Source: Astrocystis sublimbata
Lineage: Eukaryota > Ascomycota > Sordariomycetes > Xylariales > Xylariaceae
Direction: 5' to 3'
DNA: 64,000 nucleotides
NCBI GenBank assembly: GCA_022453515.1
Contig: JAJNNY010000074.1
Location: 1-64,000, forward strand
Position numbers and translations under genes: made by a program. Positions 59,780-64,000 of the stretch are shown here, one piece after another. Within the stretch, counting starts at the first letter, position 1, and each line of letters starts with the position of its first letter. The notes beneath the pieces are model-generated. The model ran no database searches. It saw only the letters and a list, made by a program, of their open reading frames with translations, and had not been told where the DNA came from.

Positions 59780-59853
59780 CCATCACCATCACCACCACCA
59801 CCACCACCACCATCACCACCACTATCACCATACCACTATCACCATCTCCCTTC
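59780..59853. repeat. ACC/ATC triplet microsatellite
   Basis: A long run of CAC/CAT-type triplets with a perfect core of about seven ACC units, then imperfect ATCACC and ACTATC copies; about 350-420 bases upstream of the Atos-like start. Confidence 0.9.
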
Positions 59854-59900
59854 CCATGCATGCTCCTTTGACGAAGCCGTCATAGCCGCCTTGACCGAGC

Positions 59901-59947
59901 CATCTTATCTTATCTTATCTTATCTCATCTCGCCTCGTCTCGTCTCT
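59901..59947. repeat. TTATC / CTCGT pentamer repeat
   Basis: Four TTATC units pass through CATCT into CTCGT/CTCGC units, a graded pentamer repeat upstream of the Atos-like gene. Confidence 0.9.
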
Positions 59948-60077
59948 CATGAAGCAGCAGCGTATACTGTAATAACCTACCTACCTAGCACCGTCGTTGT
60001 CTTGCCGTCCCGTTCATTGTATTTGCATACTTAGCTGGCCTGCCACCGGCCTCGCGGCGACTGTTGCGCCGACAGAG

Positions 60078-60106
60078 ACAGTCTCGTCCCGTCTCGTCCC
60101 GTCTCG
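60078..60106. repeat. GTCTCGTCCC decamer repeat
   Basis: Two full copies and a partial third of GTCTCGTCCC, ~100 bases upstream of the Atos-like start codon, probably in the leader. Confidence 0.85.
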
Positions 60107-60198
60107 CATGTGTTGACTGCTGACTCGGTACATTCCTGACCACCAGCTCCAGGTAGTATCCTAGTGTTACTGTGACCTATGTGTAATTCCCATGCAGT

Positions 60199-62784
60199 AT
60201 GCCCATACCCATCTTCCACCACGACAAGTACAGGCATCCGCCGCGGAGGGAGTCCGCGAGTCGTCATGACCAACAACAAACCCAACAACGAGTTGAGGTG
60301 TCGAGCCTGAACGAGATGGCAGGTGACGAGAGCCACGATATCGACGGCCCCGACCACAGCTTGTCTGGTCTGTTTCTACCCGACCAGAGGATAATGCGCC
60401 CTTTTCACCCCCGACAATCACCGCCACGCAAGCCATTGCACGAGAGTCCAGCCAGCCCACCCGATCCAGCCGACGAGACCTTCCTCTCGGCCCAGAAGCT
60501 CGCCCAATCCCCCGCTCATGGCAATGCCTCAAGCCCAGCCACTTGTACCGATCGCAACGACCTGATCGACAGACTGAAGAAAGGGCGGAAACCGACTTGG
60601 GTCCCCAATCGCTATGTTCGTCAGCCATCCTCCATCGTGTCCTTATACATCGGGCTCGTTGTGCTATGCTGACCAACCATGTTCTACTAGCAATTTGACC
60701 TGGAATGGGATCAACAACCGCCTCCATTCACCACTCACAGCCCAGGGCGTAGCTCCGCGACCTCACCTAGCTTACTACCCCCTCCGACCATAACCCCCGA
60801 GGAAGAGAGGACCGTGCCAGACGACGAGAGGAACTTGCAGGCTGGCATGCAGATAGAAAGGCCCCCTTCGGCCCTACATACTGGTGACTTCACTCAGAAT
60901 GTAACATCTTTAGAGGAGGAGGGCCTCTCCGCGCATCGAACCCCCGTACGATCCAGACAGAATATAAACGACATACCCTCATCTTGGCTCGCCACCTCGC
61001 CCCCTCTACACCTCACGTCTCTGAACTTCGAAAGAAGAGAACCTGTATCTGAGCGGTCCGATGAAGTCCGGTCCGCGCTCTCTTCTCTGTCATCATCTCT
61101 CTCCACGAGCTTGGCCTATAAGCCACCCACTAGCCCCCTGTGCCATTCGGAGAGCAATGACGACGTCGATCTTATTTCTCCCGTAAACCTCAGTTACGAC
61201 CACCCAAGAAAGCATCGTCGGCATACCCTTCTGACTTCTCTACCGGGCTCCTACGGATGTTCGCCCAGTCCAATCCAAGGACAGAGCCCCTCACTTCGCC
61301 ACGAGAGGACATTTCCTTACCAAGCCCTCCAGCCCCGGCGCTCTCTGGGCGCCGCTCCCGGCTTTTCCATACAAGGATCCTCTCCCAATACTCCGGCATT
61401 CTTACACTCTCGCCGCCCTTCATTTACTTCCGATGTCACTCCGCTTCAGCAAACGTCCATGGTCGGATCTTACGAAGAAAGTATCTTGCGTGGCCGCATG
61501 TCCACGACACCATCAAAACCTCTCGACTTCGTTGCACAGATTGGTGTGCTCGGCTTGGGCAAGTGCAAATCAAGCCTTCGCTGCCCTCCACACGTGACCC
61601 TTCCTTTTCCTGCTGTTTTTTACAGCTATGGGACCTCAGCACACGGTCGGTCCAAGGAAGACGATGGGCCAAGTCCCTATGTCGGACAGATTGATCTAGA
61701 GAACAACTTACCCAATCAGAGCGATGAGGCTAGATCTAAACGGAAACACCAGGCCAGGGCTGTGGAGAGAAAAGCAGCAGACCCAGACGGGATGGCTATC
61801 GGTAGAACCGACGCGAGCGCGTCCAATTGGGACGCTCAACAGGCTCAGAAGGCTAAGCGTTCGTCCGCGTTGCCGCGAGCACCTCCTGGCGGGAGCTACC
61901 GAATCCCCGAGAAGGGCCAGATTCAAATCATTATCAAGAACCCGCATAAGACTGCCGTCAAGCTGTTCTTGGTTCCCTACGATTTGGCCGGGATGGAGCC
62001 TGGCACCAAGACTTTCGTGCGCCAACGGAGTTATTCCAAGGGCCCCATTATTGACAACATGCCTGACTCAAAAGGTAATCCATCCGCTGATCGCCCGATC
62101 CTCCGATACCTTGTGCATTTGCATATATGTTGTCTCTCGCACAGCCGTTACTATCTGTACAAAAACATTCGGGTCGTTTTTGCCAATCGTGTGCCCGACG
62201 GTAAGGAAAGACTTCAGAACGAGGTCACACTACCCGAGCCTAGGTTCACGCCATATAAGCCTGTACGGGTAATGCACCCGCCCTCATCAAGTGGTACGGG
62301 GCCTGGTGCCAACCTCGCTGCCGAGACGGCTTGGAGGAGACGAAGCGCTGGGTTCTTCTCTAGCGGTCCGGATCGTGCTTTTGATGTAGCAGACCCCTTC
62401 GCCTCGTCTAGCTCGTCCAGCCGCCCTTTCCCATATGGCTTGGCAAACAAGCTTCTGCCGTTGGATCCCATACAGTCCGACTTTGTGGCCAACTCCATCA
62501 AAAAGCCTACAGCAGAGGGGCATGGTGCTACGGGGAGTCACGACTCACCATCTCGTAGATCGTCGCAGGCGAGCCAAGCCTATAGCAACCTACCAGGCCG
62601 CGATGGCTACAATGACGAGAGCGATAAGTATAACAAACTGAACAAGGGTGACCTGGGATACGGTGGCAACGCATATTCCGGCCTGTATGGCAGTCCGGCT
62701 GCCGCTGAGAGTCTCCTTTCTCAACGCCTCAGGTCATTGGGAGTTGAGAAACCGAACCCAGATGGGTCGACCGAGCCTTCTTAA
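60199..62784 (+). CDS. Atos-like / meiotic chromosome segregation family protein
   Basis: Exons 60199-60615 and 60691-62784 give 836 residues; the intron has donor GTTCGT and acceptor TACTAG. The N-terminal ~390 residues are Ser/Pro-rich and disordered. Residues ~399-470 (SYEESILRGRMS, LGKCKSSLRCPPHVTLPFPA, PYVGQIDLE) match the DUF4210/Atos conserved domain, and ~540-660 (IPEKGQIQIIIKNPHKTAVK, LFLVPYDLAGMEPGTKTF, YYLYKNIRVVFANRVPDG) match the adjoining 'chromosome segregation during meiosis' domain. Animal relatives (Atossa, FAM214/ATOS) are transcriptional regulators; the fission yeast relative is linked to meiotic chromosome segregation. Domain order and spacing are normal for fungi. Function in this organism is inferred. 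Confidence 0.88.
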
Positions 62785-63703
62785 ATCTACGGCAACGAAC
62801 GGGTTAGTGAAAAGGTTTGCGTCACAACGCCGCCTGCTGCGTTGGCTATATACATAGTTATAATTTTCGTACATACGAATAATATCAGCATAAGAAGTTT
62901 AATAACACATAATCAATTAAGCATTGAATAAAGTACAGATAGCGTATCGATAGGTTGGATTGCTGAAAAAATGATATTATCTAGACCTGTCCGATGAGTG
63001 ACTCGATTTTATTTACAACAGTGCACCTAGAAGGAAGCGCAGGGCGGGAGCTGCCCGCTCAATATAAAAATGACTAGATACCTAGTCTTTGAGCCAAGGT
63101 CATCGGTGACTAATCTTACCATATTAGAGTTGATAGAATAGTAAGCGACATCCAGCAACCAGGTATCGGCTAATGCTTCATGCTCAGGTTTGGCGGGAAT
63201 CGAAGCCGGTTGTGTTCGGCGCTGGGAGGTTCGGGCATGAGAAAGATAGATACTACAGGGACAATTCATCAATAGGAGCAATCTCGGTCATCAAAGGTCA
63301 CCGAGTCACTTATAGTCCGTCGCTGGCTGGTGAAGGAAGAGGTTGTGGTTGCTGGTCCTCGACATATAAATACTTAGAACTCATCGGGACATTTGGGACG
63401 GAGTAGAGGATTGTATTATACACCTATAGACCAATTGAATCCGTAACACTAGTATCCCCACAGACGCGCTGAGCTGTTACTGATTTAAACGCTGGTGAAT
63501 GTGTATACTATAATTAGGGGGAGTGGGCGGGAGCTGATCTAGGCTAGGGTCGGTACGAAGCCGAGGAAGGACAACACCATCCTTCCCCCCTCTTGATATG
63601 GTGTGAAGGTGGCGGCCGGGTTTTGTGTTTCTTTTTTCCCCTTCTTCTTGTCGTTTGGTGTTGTGAATTGGACTCAAAAATCTACCTTTCAATGGTCGTC
63701 ATC
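62785..63703. other. intergenic, right end
   Basis: 920 bases between convergent coding segments; 62860-62990 is AT-rich and probably the 3' UTR of the Atos-like gene. No gene is seen. Confidence 0.55.
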
Positions 63704-64000
63704 CTACATTGGCAACGCCCAGAACGCTTCGAGCTCGGTTAACATACGGGCTTCATACCTTGGAATTATCCAATATTTTCGCTTGGTTGCCTCATAGTAT
63801 TCCATAGCTTTAGCCTTTGTACCATTTAATAACACGGGGTGATCCCAGCGCATGTTGTACGGATAGTAATCGTAGCAGCCCTCCGGGTTTGCCTAAAAGC
63901 CCGGCGCCTCGCCCAGCCTCTCGTGGCGTCGCATTTCGTATGGTGCGGATATTCGTTGTGCTGACATACCCTCGATGATGGACTCGATGCCCTCTTCCAT
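63704..64000 (-). pseudogene. partial coding segment at window edge, with in-frame TAG
   Basis: A minus-strand frame enters from the right edge (MEEGIESIIEG at 64000 downward), meets TAG at 63893-63895, and continues NPEGCYDYYPYNMRWDHPV, then KAMEYYEATKRKYWIIPRYE to a stop at 63704-63706. The stop could be CAG turned to TAG. Alternatively a 76-nt intron runs from GTATGT in that first stretch to CTTTTAG just before the second part; it fits only if the upstream frame differs. The 5' end lies outside the window, so the start cannot be judged. No family recognised. Confidence 0.4.

Larger units (their letters stand above)
58917..60198. promoter_or_regulatory. divergent upstream region, FYV7 and Atos-like gene
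   Basis: 1.3 kb between outward-facing genes, carrying both promoters. It is notable for simple repeats: ACC/ATC triplets, TTATC pentamers and GTCTCGTCCC decamers, listed separately. No gene is seen. Confidence 0.5.

Noticed and set aside
62073..62140. possible GT-AG intron in the Atos-like gene
   Set aside because: The stretch encodes conserved domain residues (ILRYLVHLHICC) and stays in frame, so it is coding.

Overview
The window reads as nuclear DNA of a filamentous ascomycete (Pezizomycotina; Sordariomycetes is my best guess from overall feel, not proven). The evidence is many short introns (about 45-100 nt; one of 219 nt) with GTRNGT donors, CTRAC-type branch points and YAG acceptors, long gene-free spacers rich in short TAGGTA/CTACCT motifs, and proteins typical of moulds: a Pth11/rhodopsin-type membrane protein, an MBOAT wax-synthase-type enzyme, a Tos4-like FHA protein, LIM-RhoGAP, a membrane-anchored kelch protein, CorA-like two-TM proteins and kinase-TPR fusions. 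Intron and exon positions given here were worked out by hand from frames and splice sites.

Layout. 0.3-10.3 kb: RhoGAP-like protein with a helical N-terminal region (+), Tos4-like FHA protein (+), MBOAT enzyme (+), Pth11-like receptor (+), then a frameshifted Gly-rich remnant. 11.5-14.2 kb: an 888-residue, mostly disordered, probably mitochondrial membrane protein (-), divergent from listerin/LTN1 (15.6-20.8 kb, +, four exons, complete C4HC3 RING at the C-terminus). 21.8-27.4 kb: an orphan acidic protein (+), a His-rich-headed cupin (-), an AT-rich, possibly RIP-mutated island, and a secreted PAF-acetylhydrolase-like esterase (+). 27.4-35.1 kb: a 7.7-kb gene desert with one decayed ORF carrying two CAG>TAG / CGA>TGA-type stops. 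35.1-38.9 kb: Rga1-type LIM-RhoGAP (+).

39.7-50.6 kb is the accessory, most unusual part: a CorA-like two-TM protein (-), a dual kinase/pseudokinase fusion broken by one missing base and one in-frame TAG (-), a tentative small three-exon gene (-), an intact kinase-TPR fusion (+), and a decayed TPR fragment (-). It looks like a signalling or self/non-self type locus in turnover; that role is inference only. 50.6-55.1 kb is gene-poor with remnants. 55.1-62.8 kb returns to ordinary genes: kelch membrane protein (+, probably with a GC-AG intron), Fyv7-like rRNA-processing protein (-), and an Atos/meiotic chromosome-segregation-like protein (+). A partial minus-strand coding segment with an in-frame TAG runs off the right edge.

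The housekeeping genes serve separate cellular jobs (ribosome biogenesis and quality control, Rho GTPase control, cell-cycle transcription) and show no operon-like coupling, as expected for a fungus.
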